Positions 1 to 12,550 are shown, numbered from the stretch's first letter. The stretch: 64,000 bases of DNA from Urechis unicinctus (GCA_034190875.2 CM067345.1:23872438-23936437), one strand, 5' to 3'. A program made the numbers and translations. The notes: a model not told the origin generated them from the sequence alone.

Positions 1-6
1 TTGCAG

Positions 7-2849
7 GATGACTCTGTCAGTGTAGGCACTGGGAGCTTTGCTGATGACAGTTCTCGCAGTGAAACACCAACAACGCAGCTCGGTGGCTCAAGAAGAAGAG
101 GGGCAAAGAATAAATTCAAAAAGAGCAAAATCCAGTTTAAATGCTCAAGTTATTTTAAGGTAAGGAAAACCTTTATCTGTATATTTGCCGTAGCAGCTAT
201 TGTCGTCCCCATTCCCACTCAATTGTCTGATTGTGCTTATGTTTCACTTTGCAGGAAGACCATGGTCAGCCAGTGTTTGGAGTTCAGTTCAATAATTTCA
301 CAAGAACTGGTGATTCAAGAGTATTTGCAACAGTAGGGAGTAACAGAGTAAGACCTCGCTACAGTCAAAATACCAATCTCCTCATTGATCATTTGAATAT
401 GCTTTCTTTACTCTTGATTTCACAGAATAAATAACCCATGTTGATTTCTGTCTTTGAGGTGACATTATTTGAATGTCTTGACGATGGTCGTATTAAGCTA
501 CTCCAGGCTTATGCTGACACTGACTCTGATGAGAGCTTCTACACATGTGCATGGACGTACAACTCTGAGACAGGTGCCCCACTCCTGACAGCGGCTGGGG
601 CTCGAGGAGTCATCCGTGTGATCTGTCCAACCACGATGCAGTGTATCAAGGTTCTTCCTCAATAACGCTCGAGTCACAAGATAGTTTCCTGATTTTTAAT
701 TTCAATTTGGACACAAGTTATTGATTGATTATCTGATGTCATTTTGCCTGTAGCACTTGGTAGGTCACGGTCAGTCCATCAATGAGCTCAAATTCCATCC
801 TCGGACCCCAACCTTCTGCTGTCCATTAGCAAAGGCAAGTGACTGCATGCATTTCTCATTTCCACTTTTGACTTGAATGTGATGAGGGATGGCTATTTTT
901 GGCAGGGATGGAAGCTGTTTCTTCAATTTCACTTGATTGCATATTTTCAAATAAAGATATCTTTAGAGTCTTGTGCATATTATATACCTGTAAGAAAGAA
1001 ATTGTACATAACATGATTTTTCCCAGATATCTTCTCCAAATTATATTTAATATAATTGCATTAGGTGTGATTCTTCATTGGTTTTATGCCTTAATTTTCC
1101 CCTATATCCTTTGTAAAGATCATGCGCTGCGGCTGTGGAACATCAAGACTGATGTGTGTATCTGTATATTTGGTGGAGTTGATGGCCATAGGGATGAAGT
1201 ATTGAGTGGGGTGAGTGACCTCTATAATCATGTAGCGGTGAGGGTGTGCATAGTTTGTGAGGGAACAAGGTGACTGATGTGCTTATAGTGATGTGTTGCA
1301 GGCAACAGTTACATTCAGGAAGTCTGACTTGAATGATTTTTTAGAAATAATACAAAGAGATGCATTTCAACCAGTTTTCTTCCAGCTGGCTCCATCTCTT
1401 ACTGATACCAGAGAACCTGCACCTCTAATAAATGTCTCGAGAATGAGAATCCACCAGTGTGTCCAAGTACACTATCATTCTCACTCATCACTGTTATGAT
1501 AGGACCTTTGATACCAATCATGATATTATTTACCAATGTTTCATTTAGCATTTCTTGAATCAACATTTTACTACATTTTAGTCCCTTACTTAGCTGCTGC
1601 ACCCTTGAATACCTAGCTATGATTGTTGCTCCCAGGATATCAACATGGAAGGTAACCTCATCATCTCTTGTGGCATGGACCATTCCCTGAAGATCTGGCG
1701 TCTGGACAAACCCCGTGTGGAAACCACCATCAGAGAATCCTATCTTCACGATGCCAACAAAAGTTCCAAGTATGCAGTCACTTCACCTCCAAGCCTTTGT
1801 TGTTGAGAATAACTTTGAAAGTTCTTATGTTCAGCAATTTATGCAAGCATAGATATATTTGAAATATATTTATTTCTCCAGTAGCCTGGGTTCACTTCTC
1901 TGTGACATAACATGCTGTTCCAGGCCCTTTGCTACCTTCCCTCAACACTACCCTGATTTTTCAACTAGAGATATCCACAGAAACTATGTGGATTGTGTGA
2001 AGTGGATGGGAAAGTTGGTCCTGTCTAAGGTCATTATTACTTTACATAATCTAGTTTTTCAGGTCATTACAGCTGTTAATTGATATTATTAGGTGTTACC
2101 CCAGTATTACAAATACATTTGTAAAATAGATATTTTTCAGAATTACGTTCATTTCCATTTCAGTCGTGTGAGAACCGGATAGTCTGCTGGAAACCTGGTC
2201 GCATAAATGATCTCGACTTCGAGTTGAAACCCACAGACAACACCATATCTATACTTCACCAGTTTGATTTCCGGGAATGTGATATTTGGTTTATGCGTTT
2301 TTCAATGGATCCCTGGCAGAAAGTGAGAACTTAAATACTTATGATTTTTTCCTAAAAATAACTGTCCATTTGTTAAAGAAATAATTTTAATTTTGGGTTG
2401 TGAACAAATTACTGACCGTAATTTAAATCTAAATTTTTTCTGGGAGCTTAATTTTTGCTCATCATGTGCAGATTCTAGCGATGGGTACCCAGTATGGTCG
2501 GGTGTACCTGTGGGATATAGACGTGGATGATCCTCCTCTGGCCAGGTAACGATGGTAAATCGTAAGAGAACTGAGCATGCAATTTTGGGTTATCTTTGTT
2601 TGACAGGGGGGGGGGGGCAGGAATTTACTTCTATTTGAAATGTTAACTGTATATTAGTAAGGTACATGCAAATTTATGACTGGAGTTCCAACAGATTTTA
2701 TTTCAGTTGTGTCTGTTAACAGGTGTAGCATCTTGACCCATGCCAAGTGCATATCTGCAGTCAGGCAGACCAACCTCAATCAAGATGGCAGCATTCTCAT
2801 TTGTGTTTGTGATGACTCAACAGTGTGGAGATGGGACCGTATCAAATAG
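7..2849 (+). CDS. EED: Polycomb protein EED, 3' ten exons (5' end outside window)
   Basis: EED is the WD40-propeller subunit of Polycomb repressive complex 2; it binds H3K27me3 and activates the EZH methyltransferase in the nucleus. Ten exons can be read: 7-159, 255-347, 459-650, 754-834, 1119-1210, 1636-1769, 1924-2029, 2164-2322, 2472-2545, 2723-2849 (TAG stop). Diagnostic stretches are [74 protein letters not shown] and WRWDRIK at the C-terminus. Phases match at every junction and about 403 codons are present, so only a short N-terminal exon (or exons) is missing upstream. The intron after 834 has a GC donor (GCAAGT). Exon 4 is one base short: after position 810 the conserved LLSISK-type ending is in a different frame. 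Because all other exons are intact, I read this as a functional gene with either a real 1-bp deletion or an assembly error. It runs tail to tail with GET1. Confidence 0.95.
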
Positions 2850-2904
2850 CGCCAGAATCTCAAATCATAGTTTTTTTCATTTTCATGATTTTGTTCTGAA
2901 TCCC

Positions 2905-2985
2905 AATAAAATTTGTTATTTTATAAAGGGAGATAGTGGTCAAAATCAAAAAGCTGTGCTCGAAAATATTGTTATTCTCAATAAA
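2905..2985 (+). promoter_or_regulatory. EED polyadenylation signals
   Basis: Two AATAAA hexamers (2905-2910 and 2980-2985) lie 56 and 131 bases after the EED stop codon. They are the first such signals downstream and face the GET1 poly(A) signal at 3158-3163 on the other strand, leaving under 200 bases between the two 3' ends. Confidence 0.6.
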
Positions 2986-3157
2986 AGACTGTAAAGTGAA
3001 TAGGTATTCATTGATGAAATTGTACCGAGCTCAAACAGGGGAAAGCAATATTCATTGTGAATCCTCTTCACATGTAACATGGGCCAGGTAGATTGGTTTA
3101 CCTTTTTTTTGTATACAATGTCTCACCAATCAAAGTTCTCACAACAATTTTGCACCT

Positions 3158-3163
3158 TTTATT
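3158..3163 (-). promoter_or_regulatory. GET1 polyadenylation signal
   Basis: AATAAA on the minus strand about 250 bases past the GET1 stop at 3411, giving a short 3' UTR that stops before the EED 3' end. Confidence 0.55.
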
Positions 3164-3410
3164 AGAAGACACCACACACCATCAGACTCAAGTTTTGCTT
3201 GAATGAAATCCTTCGTTACATACATCCCGCCAGCACTACTTCAACACTGAATAAATACCAGCAAGTACCAGCAAGCAACTACAAGATCAAATGCCACCGT
3301 AATAGGAGTAAGGCACATTACACACAGTCTGAGATAGGCCCCAGAACCAAGCAAAGCTGCCTTTTGTATTAAGAGCGAAAAGGTCCCGTAACAGGGGTCC
3401 GAGTCGAGAG

Positions 3411-6400
3411 TCATGTTGGTAGCGAGGGAAGAAGTTCTAGGGTTGTGTTGACCACAGACCGACAGACACAGAGCCAGATGAAACAACTGACTGCACCTGT
3501 AAACGAATCACCACAATAAAGGATGGAGATATTTATTCAGAATCCAGTTCAACCATATGACCACAATTAAATACAAATTTATTCGGATAAATTCTATAAT
3601 ATGAGAAACAAAAAAGTGTCTGCAATTTAAGTGATGTGCACTCGTGTTAACTTGCCAGACGCATCCAGAAGTGGGTTATTTCATAAGCAACATGAAATTT
3701 AATTTTGACTTGCCTGAGATTCCTGATGGAAGAGACAGGATGTATGCACCAGGGAACAGCCAATCTATCTCAACATTCAACACTTCTTCGCTGCGATAGT
3801 TATATACCAGATATATAAAACACAGACCCTAAAAAAAAGACCACAAACAAAACACCAATATAAACATTTAATCTATACAAGTCAAGAATCCACCCCGTCC
3901 TCTAGGCAGGGGGAGGTGGGGCTGCTGCAGTGAAATAAGAGAGATATACAATATAATTAAATTATAATTAAAATAATTTGACTCACCCTTAATACATGGA
4001 AAACTCCGACTACGGCTGTTTTGATTTTGAAGTGGAAGGATGATAATGTTTTCCCTATTTTTAACATAGTGTATATTCAATTACAAATGTTGAAAAAAAA
4101 TCATATTATATGGGTCATTGGAGATTAATAATCTCAGATGGTGGATGAACTCACTATTGGTGTGGAGCTCGTCCTTAAGGCGGTTGACTTTCCGTTCCAC
4201 TCGTGCATATTTAGCGAACTCATCCATCATTTGGATGGATTTCAACTGTTTTGAGAGTTCAAGAAGTTCTTCTCTCATTGCTTTATCCTTGGCTGTGTCT
4301 GACATTATGATTGTTATCTGGAAATGATCAGCACTTGAAATTCAATGCCCGGAAACTCAAAGAAAGATACCCGGTAACCCATATCCCCACACAACCACCC
4401 ATTCATGACCTGTTTAGGTTATACAGAGTAAGATCACATGACCTATTAGCAGATGAGACTGCAATATTCATATTTGTCTTTGTACTGTTAATCATTGCTT
4501 CACTCTTGATTCTCTATCACATGTTTTGGATAATTTTCCCATTCCTCTCCATCTAATTTTATTCATCTTAAAATATTTTCACTCATCCCTTGGTTGAAAC
4601 ATTCACCAGTTTATAAGAAGCACAATGATTAACAAATGTGAACATACTGAGTGTCAATATATTCTATCTAATCAAAAATATAACAGGGAGCTGCATGAAA
4701 TTCTCTGTATTGTAACCAGACATTATTCATGGTATATATTCATATTGCTTGTGATATTAAATGAACGTATATTGATATTACTGTTATTGAAAACATTCAA
4801 CCGTTATGATCCCGTCTGAGCTGAAAACCAACCAACCGTTATGATCCTGTCTGGTTAGTATAGGGTTTAACACCACACCAACACTAGTGTTATGATCCTG
4901 TCTGAGCTATAAAACAATTACTAGGCTGTGTTATCAGTAGAAGTCAAAATTTGCCATCAAAGGGTTGTGAAGGCTTTGACCAATTGGGCTTGCCACAATG
5001 ACTGATACCTTCATGAACAGTTGAACACAATCAATCCAAGTGGGACTTGGTAATGGTTAAATTTTGTGACACTTGGTAGCAATGGTGAACATGTCAATTA
5101 TTAAAATTGCAATTGGTCCAATGACCAACACAGATGGTATTTAACGTGTTGAAGATGTTCATATAAATCAGGAACATTCACGAAGCAATTATCAAAAACA
5201 ACAGTGTAATTTATGAAGCATGCACTGTCAGTCATGTTGAGTGCACATGTCAGACCCAGGAACAAACAATGCAGCCCAAAACTTAGCACTTGTTGAGTCA
5301 TTTGGCACTCCATACTGTCTGCAATTGTCAGCCTAGACCTGCACAAGACTTACTCTTACGTCTGGTACTAAGCCAAGCCAGAAGATGGGCCAACAAACTT
5401 TACCCTGACTTTCCATCACTAGTTATATCTAACTATAACTAATGTATCAATATCACCACTAATCATTTTCCATAATTATATGCACAACATGAAAAGTATT
5501 GTTCTGTTACACTTTCGTGGCTCATCTCTACAAGTTATCAGCATTTTGGTTGAAGAGTACGATGTTATACACATCGAATTTGCCTTCTGTGGATATTTAC
5601 ATGGTATAAGGAGTTGCACTGGAGTAGAAGTCACCTCTTCCAAATGACTATAGCAAATGTCAGGTACAATCAAGTTGATGACTAAGGGAGAGCTAGACCT
5701 ACAGTAGGCCTCTATGCCTGCAGTAGAGGCCTACCTCATGCCAAGCCAAATGTGGTGGACTGGTGCTTCATGAAAATATTTCTTCGACCTACTTTTTATC
5801 CATTTGAAATAGCCATACGGATGTCATTTTGTTCGATTCAATTGTTGATTACCTTGTTCGCTGAAGTTGTAGGAAAACTGTAATACATAGCACTTGTAAA
5901 TATCCGTGGAAAACAAATTCGAAGCGGAATATCATCCACAAATGTGTCTGCTCAAGTCTATGTGAAAACAAAGCAATTTCGCCATAACGTACTTTGTTAG
6001 CCGAGACAAAAATGGCGATAAAAGCAGCAGCATTAATGTGTGCGATATGTTTTTGATTCATTTATGCATTTATTGAAGATAAATGACGATGTGGATTTTT
6101 CAGTGAGCACCGTTATATGTTTAAGAATAATCAGATATGTTTCATCTTTGTATTTGTTTAACTATGAAAGGCAGTGAGATCAATCTTTGGTTGTCAACCA
6201 CATTTTGACTAGGACAAACGCCAGACCTAACAGGTAGTAGATAGGTCTGTTAACCGGGCTAAGGGAGAGCCTCATCTATAGATTTTCCTGGTGTCACCAG
6301 ACCTAACTATCATCCACTTTCAGTCAGACATAGAGGCCGATTGTTGGTCTGCTAAAGGTTATGATATGCCCTGTCGGGCCTATGTCAAAGTAGCCCCAGT

Positions 6401-6806
6401 CGGACGGTAATGTACAGATATCTGTATATACCGACGTCCTGCAGGGCTAATAACCTGATAACAAAGCCAATAGGACAAAGCAGCAGCAAGATGAAGGATT
6501 GATGTTGATATAGCACCTTTGGCTCGAACCAGTGCAAACCGCTTCTGTAATATTCATAGCCACTGATAGTATGTCTCTCTCCGGTCTAGCCAGTCCAGCA
6601 CTCTTCACAAAATTTTACTCTGATTACAGAGTCCGCAACATTTTTACCGCTGACTGAAGTTATTTACGTCATAAGGCACAGCAGTCAGACGACTATATGA
6701 ATTGTGGTGTAAAATCACAAACCTTTCTAGCGATTATGTTCGTACATAACGAAAGAATTCCGAAAATGGCACTTATAAGAAACACTACAATCAACAGACC
6801 AGCCAT
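3411..6806 (-). CDS. GET1: GET1/WRB, tail-anchored protein insertion receptor subunit
   Basis: GET1 (WRB) and CAMLG form the ER-membrane receptor that takes tail-anchored proteins from the GET3 ATPase. Five coding exons on the minus strand: 6806-6723, 4317-4155, 4054-3987, 3828-3714, 3496-3411 (TGA). All phases agree and the sum is 516 nt, 171 residues, the usual size of the family. Residues 1-28 (MAGLLIVVFLISAIFGIL...) form the first membrane segment. Exon 2 holds the cytosolic coiled coil with the signature MMDEFAKYARVERK. Exons 3-5 supply the two C-terminal membrane segments (AVVGVFHVLRGLCFIYLVYN and AVSCFIWLCVC) with the DWLFPG and LPSGISG loop. The last intron starts with a GC donor (AG|GCAAGT at 3714/3713). 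Intron 1 is about 2.4 kb and holds degraded repeats. The exon 1 start was chosen because it is the only upstream ATG-led hydrophobic exon with a matching phase-0 donor. Confidence 0.92.
4803..4906. repeat. Three copies of a GTTATGATCCTGTCTG motif, SINE-like remnant
   Basis: The motif occurs at about 4803, 4838 and 4889 inside GET1 intron 1. The intervening GGGTTTAACACCACACCAACAC resembles the start of the SINE-like element at 19.93 kb, so this is probably a degraded related copy. Confidence 0.45.
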
Positions 6807-7313
6807 GTTTCACAAGTTAAACGTTGCACTCGGCGATTATGGCGCCACTTGTGGAAGAAAAGCATCCTGTCAAATATCCAACCGACGTTTTAGCCCAGTG
6901 ACACACTTCCGACTGGTTTTGACAGAAAACCGTAAACACCTCAAACGTCAAATCAAACCTGTCTTAATACAAGTCCGCATGCATTAATTTATTGCGTTCG
7001 AGTACGTGGTTTTCGTATTAAAGCTTCGTTATATTTTCCAAAAATATCTGTCAAGATGTGCAGGACGGCTTGAAAATTGATATTGCTTACCGGCGAACAC
7101 TTTGGAAAATCATCGTCATTATCAGATTATCATCGTCTGTCTGTTCATCTAACCATTAGCTGATTATTATTACAGGACGCTCCCTCTATGTGTTTTTGGC
7201 TAGATAGGTCCACTGTATCCCCCTGCATGTCATATGAGGTGTCTTGTGGGGGAAAAAACTGTTTGTCGTGGGTTGCGACTCGTGTTGGTGGATTTCATTT
7301 TCAACTGGATGGG
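6807..7313. other. GET1 upstream region, no gene seen
   Basis: The 5' flank of GET1 contains GCGCCATAATCGCC-like sequence just upstream of the ATG (minus strand), which could belong to a TATA-less promoter. I see no coding exon or RNA gene up to the repeat at 7314. Confidence 0.4.
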
Positions 7314-8003
7314 TAGCCCTAAAAATTAGGCTAAAAGACGTCTGAGTAGACGCCTTATTTTTTTTTTGAAAACGACGCAATGTTATAAATTTTGTGATCG
7401 ATTCACACAACTACCAAACACCAAACATACCCAAGTGATAGAGTTTTAGAATGCAATGATGTTCACGGAAAATTTTATCCCTTTGTGGCGGGGGATTTCA
7501 TCCATGGTAATTAGTTATAGGTTGATAAATTTGGAAGCAGTAGAAATTCCGAAACACAGCAACATGTTTGTTTTCAAGTTCAAGCCCACAGATATCGCGC
7601 CTGCTCAGAATGACGTGACCATCGACGACTATTGCTCGCTGCATCTGAACTCGAAAAGATACAGCAGATTGTATTCAAAGTGCGTCAACGTGCTTTGCAA
7701 GCTTAGCAGGGAGGCAATGCGGATGAGGTGGCGGGAATTCACGGGAACTTATGCGACCCAATATTTTCCAAAATGGCGGTCATCGCGATTTTTCGGAAAT
7801 AATATATAGATGACATTTCTTCAAGTATTGCATTGATCGGTGGTAAGCTTTCAGGGTGATACGACACATTTGTTCACAGGCTCTTGATATATGTTGTTTT
7901 CTAGATGCCAAACCCAGCGATATTGTCAAACGCATGTTTTAATGTGCGCCCAAAATATTGGAGCAGAACGGTATATATTTATATTACCGTTCTACTGCAG
8001 CTA
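7314..8003 (+). mobile_element. MITE-A copy 1 (hairpin-ended non-autonomous element)
   Basis: About 690 bp. It starts near TAGCCCT and has the near-palindrome AAGACGTC-TGAGTA-GACGCCTT at 7335-7356. It continues with CAACTACCAAACACC, CCAAGTGAT.GAGTTTTAGAATGC and the block around GGCGGGGGATTTCATCC, and ends with the hairpin AACGGTA...TACCGTT about 10 bases before AGCTA. The same order recurs at 23.94 kb, at 38.48-39.31 kb (inverted) and, shortened, at 43.62 kb. The 117-codon open frame at 7456-7809 is not preserved between copies and looks fortuitous. Confidence 0.75.
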
Positions 8004-8438
8004 TTGGATGGGAGGCTTGAACAGTTGAATGGCCTGGTCCAGTCAATTGGTTGGTGGTGACTTGCCCTAGGATAATCGTTTGCATCTATTTTCCACCTTC
8101 TTATTAATTTTCATCCACATGGTTTTCCCTCTTTCTTTTTTTTCTATTTCTGAATCTTCCTCTGTATGCTTCTTCAAAAGCTTCCTTTCCCATTTACATT
8201 CCTGGGCATTTCACATTTATAGGGGGCTCAGGTAATTGTTAGATTTATGATCCGATTGTATATATTATTGCCCTTATATTGAAGCTGAAGATTCACATGA
8301 CATTTACAGCAATGGCATTCAGAACTTCTGATTTATTTTCAGAATAGGCTTCCTACAAGACATCTACTTGTATTGATGAACCTCTGGATACTGGCTCAAT
8401 GAGGCTCCTAGATCATAGTCCAACAACTGTTTATCAAC
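8004..8438 (+). other. 5' flank of the ankyrin/SOCS gene with a likely UTR splice acceptor
   Basis: No coding sequence. A pyrimidine-rich acceptor, GATTTATTTTCAG, ends at 8342, 97 bases before the ATG, so the 5' UTR is probably spliced from an upstream non-coding exon. Confidence 0.4.
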
Positions 8439-10508
8439 ATGAGCCAGATAGTTCAAAAAGCATTGGACCTATTGAGGCCTCATCGGGCACATCGCCTCTA
8501 CCCATTATGCTTTGTGTCCGAAAACACACGGACCCATGCCAAACGGGTCTTTGATTTGTTATGTCAGGAAACTGAACTCTCAGCTGCTGATCTCGATGAA
8601 ATGAAGCATATTATCGAGGACAGTCCACGTACTGATGTCAGAAACATCTTTAACGTTGTCAACTGGGATGGATTCACCATGCTCCAAAGAGCCGTCATCG
8701 GGAATCATCTCTCTGTGGTGAAGCTCTTGTTGAAGAGGGGTTGTGATGTCAATGCTGGGATATGTAGCCTGCCTTTACATCTAGCTTGCAAATGGGGGCA
8801 TGTGCATGTCGCTCAGCTTTTACTGACTCATGGGGCTCGGGCTGACGTGGAATGCACTGTGTGTTTCCCAGAAGAACACACACTCAAAACCTATCCTGAT
8901 CAGATCTATTGCTTGGCATATCAACCAGTGTATACCCCTGTTATGTATGCCTTAAGTGGAGACCATGAACAAGTTTTAAGTCTTCTCCTCCACCACGAGA
9001 ACTCACGTCAACTTGTCAGAACTGACTTCCTGCTGCACGAGGCCTGTAAGATGGGAGCCCATGAGTGCTCAAGATATTTAATACAGCGTTATTCGGAACA
9101 GATGTCTCAAGAAAATACAGATGGGAGAACACCATTACAAATCAGTCTAGTCATGGATGCAGAAATAGCTATGTTTCTGCGTGATAATGGTGCTGAGTTC
9201 ACTGACACGGTTTTCTTAACTGAAGGTGGGTCAACACTTCACGAGTTGTACAAGCGTAAACTAACTCTAGGACTAGTGAAAGCTACCAAATTTGCCCTGG
9301 AGCATGGCTTTCGTTCACACATTAACGTTCGCGATCAGGAAGGAAACACTGCTCTGTATGTGCTTCTAAGACACGTTGGTCGCACTGTCAGGAGCCCCAT
9401 TCAGTCAGAGTACGATCAAGAATTTCAAGAATGCATCAAGCTACTCTTGGTGCATGGTGCTAATCCTAACATCGCCAACCATGTTGGGGAAGCTGCTTTA
9501 CATGCTGTGCTCTCAGACAACCAGAACCGCCCACTCTATGTCAGCAGACACGGCCAGGTACGCCGGCTCAAACCCATCCTACAAGAGATCTGCAACGTGG
9601 TGAAGATTCTCTTGGCACATGGTGCCGACCCCACCCAGCGTTCCTGCCCCCTCTCCATCTCCCCGCTCTACTATGCAATCCGCATTTTCCAGTCACTGCA
9701 GCCAGATATGGTGGTCGTGGTGAAGACTGCATTGAAGCAGCTTTTTGTGCTTCTGTGTCAAGAGAACTGCAATGTAAACGCCATGGATTCTTATGGTGTT
9801 ACCCCGATGCTACTCCTCTTCAACACGTCTTTCAAGTGGATCTCCAACAACATGTCCAATTCCACCTTCTGCAAAACCATCCTTCCCTTTCTGGCAGACA
9901 TTCTCCTGCATTTCTTGAAGCGTGGCCTTGACCCTAATGTGACCTTGACCTACTGGACCCGTCGCATGGATGAGGCCATTGAATCAAACTACTTTAAAGA
10001 GGTGATTATTTTTTGCAACTTGCAAGTTGATGACGACCCTCAATATTATGATAATGTCCGTGTTCTCTTGTTGAGGCTTATGCAGCGGGGAGGAAACCCC
10101 AACCTCCTCATTTTCACCCCAGTGTACGGCACGCCCTACATCCTCACCAAACAAATCCCCAAGGATGCAAGTTTATCCTTCCTCCTCACTCGTGCTATCT
10201 TCATTCAATCCGACCATGTGACGTTATCAGCAGTTTTAGAAGTTCTACAGCTGTTTGCAAGCACACTTGTTCAACCTAAACTTGCCGAACTCATGGATAG
10301 TATGTTGCACTTTGTCGCCACTGACTTTAAAGCAGTGCCTTTACTCCCGGAAACTGAGAGTCGTCTGAGACAACTAGCCTCAACCCCTAGGAGTCTTAAA
10401 GACCTGTGTCGAGTAGCCATAGCTGATAACCTGGAATGGCAGTTGGCCAAACGCTGTCCCCGTCTCCCGCTTCCCAAATCCCTCCTCCATTTCCTTCTCA
10501 ACATGTAG
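8439..10508 (+). CDS. Ankyrin-repeat and SOCS-box protein (ASB family-like)
   Basis: A 689-residue single-exon coding region. Family knowledge: ASB proteins use ankyrin repeats to bind substrates and a C-terminal SOCS box to dock Elongin B/C and Cullin-5, forming a ubiquitin ligase in the cytosol. Ankyrin repeats visible: about residues 77-106 (DGFTMLQRAVIGNHLSVVKL), 108-136 (LPLHLACKWGHVHVAQLLL), 195-220, 227-250 (DGRTPLQIS), 300-345 (ending LLVHGANPNIAN), 350-395 (ending ILLAHGADPT), and 400-450. The last 45 residues contain LKDLCRVAIADN and LPLPKSLLHFLL, the two halves of a SOCS box. The stretch between about 450 and 640 is less repeat-like. The ATG is the first in frame after the predicted UTR acceptor. 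Lack of introns over 2 kb is unusual next to its neighbours and could reflect an old retrocopy. I cannot assign a numbered ASB orthologue. Confidence 0.88.
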   Translation: MSQIVQKALDLLRPHRAHRLYPLCFVSENTRTHAKRVFDLLCQETELSAADLDEMKHIIEDSPRTDVRNIFNVVNWDGFTMLQRAVIGNHLSVVKLLLKRGCDVNAGICSLPLHLACKWGHVHVAQLLLTHGARADVECTVCFPEEHTLKTYPDQIYCLAYQPVYTPVMYALSGDHEQVLSLLLHHENSRQLVRTDFLLHEACKMGAHECSRYLIQRYSEQMSQENTDGRTPLQISLVMDAEIAMFLRDNGAEFTDTVFLTEGGSTLHELYKRKLTLGLVKATKFALEHGFRSHINVRDQEGNTALYVLLRHVGRTVRSPIQSEYDQEFQECIKLLLVHGANPNIANHVGEAALHAVLSDNQNRPLYVSRHGQVRRLKPILQEICNVVKILLAHGADPTQRSCPLSISPLYYAIRIFQSLQPDMVVVVKTALKQLFVLLCQENCNVNAMDSYGVTPMLLLFNTSFKWISNNMSNSTFCKTILPFLADILLHFLKRGLDPNVTLTYWTRRMDEAIESNYFKEVIIFCNLQVDDDPQYYDNVRVLLLRLMQRGGNPNLLIFTPVYGTPYILTKQIPKDASLSFLLTRAIFIQSDHVTLSAVLEVLQLFASTLVQPKLAELMDSMLHFVATDFKAVPLLPETESRLRQLASTPRSLKDLCRVAIADNLEWQLAKRCPRLPLPKSLLHFLLNM

Positions 10509-10865
10509 ATGGACGTCTCAGAGAGAGAAAACATTGTTTACAAATTACAAAAACCTTAGTGAAATAATGTTTTGTTAACCCAGTAAGGTCATTCCAAACT
10601 GGGTTAACCACACCCAGGACATACACATGCTTAACAGGTTAATGTCAATTGTTAATGGTAGGTTGATTGCAGAGAACATTCTGCAGAAGATGAATCGGTG
10701 AATTTCCCATAAAAGCATTCTGTGCAATTTTGACTTATTATAAGCATTATTAATGTTGCAAACCAACAGGTCATTTTAAGATGTCACAAATAATATGATA
10801 ACCTTCCCTGTATATTATAAAGAGTGTCCGATATTCAAATATGAATAGCTTTAAATTCTATCATG

Positions 10866-10871
10866 AATAAA
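10866..10871 (+). promoter_or_regulatory. Polyadenylation signal of the ankyrin/SOCS gene
   Basis: First AATAAA after the stop, about 360 bases downstream in AT-rich sequence. Confidence 0.5.
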
Positions 10872-12515
10872 TGTTGGAATTTTTGTTCTTTAAATATGGA
10901 AATTGTGTTTTACAGGCCTTTAGCTTGTGGTATTTTGTAATTTAATAATGTTATTCATTGTATAGTTAGTTATGAAAACCTTGCATTTCTTTTAAAATTC
11001 AGTGTTTTGAAGAATGCCTGGTGTTTGAAATATGATTGTGCCAAGCAAACTGCCACTAGTCAATGCATGTGTTTATCAATTGTATTTGCCCTGCTTATGA
11101 CTTAGATCACGTTTAAGTGCATGAGTTGTTGTTTGTTTGTGTTTTTGAGGGTCAATTTGGGAATATAATGCATGTGTTGAATGGCTGTTCTCAAAGACAT
11201 GGGGGAGGTGGTTGTTTGGTAGGGATTCTATTTATAATCTCTTTGGTACTCTCCTAGGTGTGGTGAGCTGGAAATTAATAGTTGTCATTGAATGTATTCA
11301 GTGTGAAGTGCTCAGCACCCCATGTTACACTTATTATTTTATGAGGATCATTATATTCTTATTTTAAGCTACAAAATATATGAATAATTATCTAAGTGTG
11401 AAGGTCGCAATTATTCTTAGAATCATTAAAATAAGTATAAATAAAACAAGTAACTTGGTGCATGTTAAATGTGAACTCAATAATATAAGGGAACAGTTCT
11501 GAATTGTGATATCCATTTAGGTGAATTGTTAGTACATCATTTAGTGATTTATCGATTTAGATCACTTATCAGTGGAAACTTATACGATGTATGAATAGTT
11601 TCTCAGCCATGTATTCTATCAGTCACAAGGGGATACTTCATTATCTTACCCCTTCGTGGATAACTGCAGATTTTTGAGTGTCTTATCAATTTAATCTCAT
11701 ATATGAATCTCTCCACGAAACATAGCTGTGTATAAAAATTCTCTATGTGTGCAATATCCAATTTACTAATTGTTTTGCTGAGGTCAACAAATTTAGTGGG
11801 GATTTTTTTGTGGGGCGGGGGGCTGTCATTGAATGACCAGAATGGAGTATTTGTGTTGTTGGATGATTTTATTGTAATTGTCATAGATGTTTGGTTGATG
11901 CAGTAAAAAAAACATCTTGGTTACTTGACTAGAATGTGACTGAGTCAGTAATTCTTCGCTGGACATAGTGTGCAGTTATGTTAGTGCATAAGAGATTCCG
12001 CACATGAGTGTGTGTGAATAAATGTAGATATTTGTGAAAGTGTGTGTAAATTAATGTGGCTGTATGTGTGGGTGTGAATTTGCATTGATGATATGTGTGA
12101 TTAAATAGAAGTGTGTGTAGATGTGTGCATGATTGTTTGCGTGCCTGTGTGTGGATCAGACTTTAAACTGTAAATACTAGTCAGCAGGATGATGTTGCGG
12201 CGGCCACCTAGTGGCGTTCTATATAGTTACCCTTCCGTGTTGCGATCTCGTATGTCATTGGATTGAATAAAGTACTTAAATGTCTGCCAGTTGAGGTAAT
12301 AAAAAGTTTTTCGACCACAGGATTGGTTACATTCAATGTCTGCTGATGTGTATCAAAAATGCGATGACAGTATAGTGTTCTTTGTGATCAAATGGCATGG
12401 ATTTAATCTGCCATTCTGTGGAACAATGCATGGATGTTAAGGTATATCTTTTCCAGACAGTTGTCAGTCACCGGTGTACACATAGACACACAGGCACAGT
12501 AGTATACACGTATGC

Positions 12516-12550
<35 letters not shown>

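Noticed and set aside
7456..7809. 117-codon open frame
   Set aside because: It lies wholly inside MITE-A copy 1 and is not kept open in copies 2 and 3.
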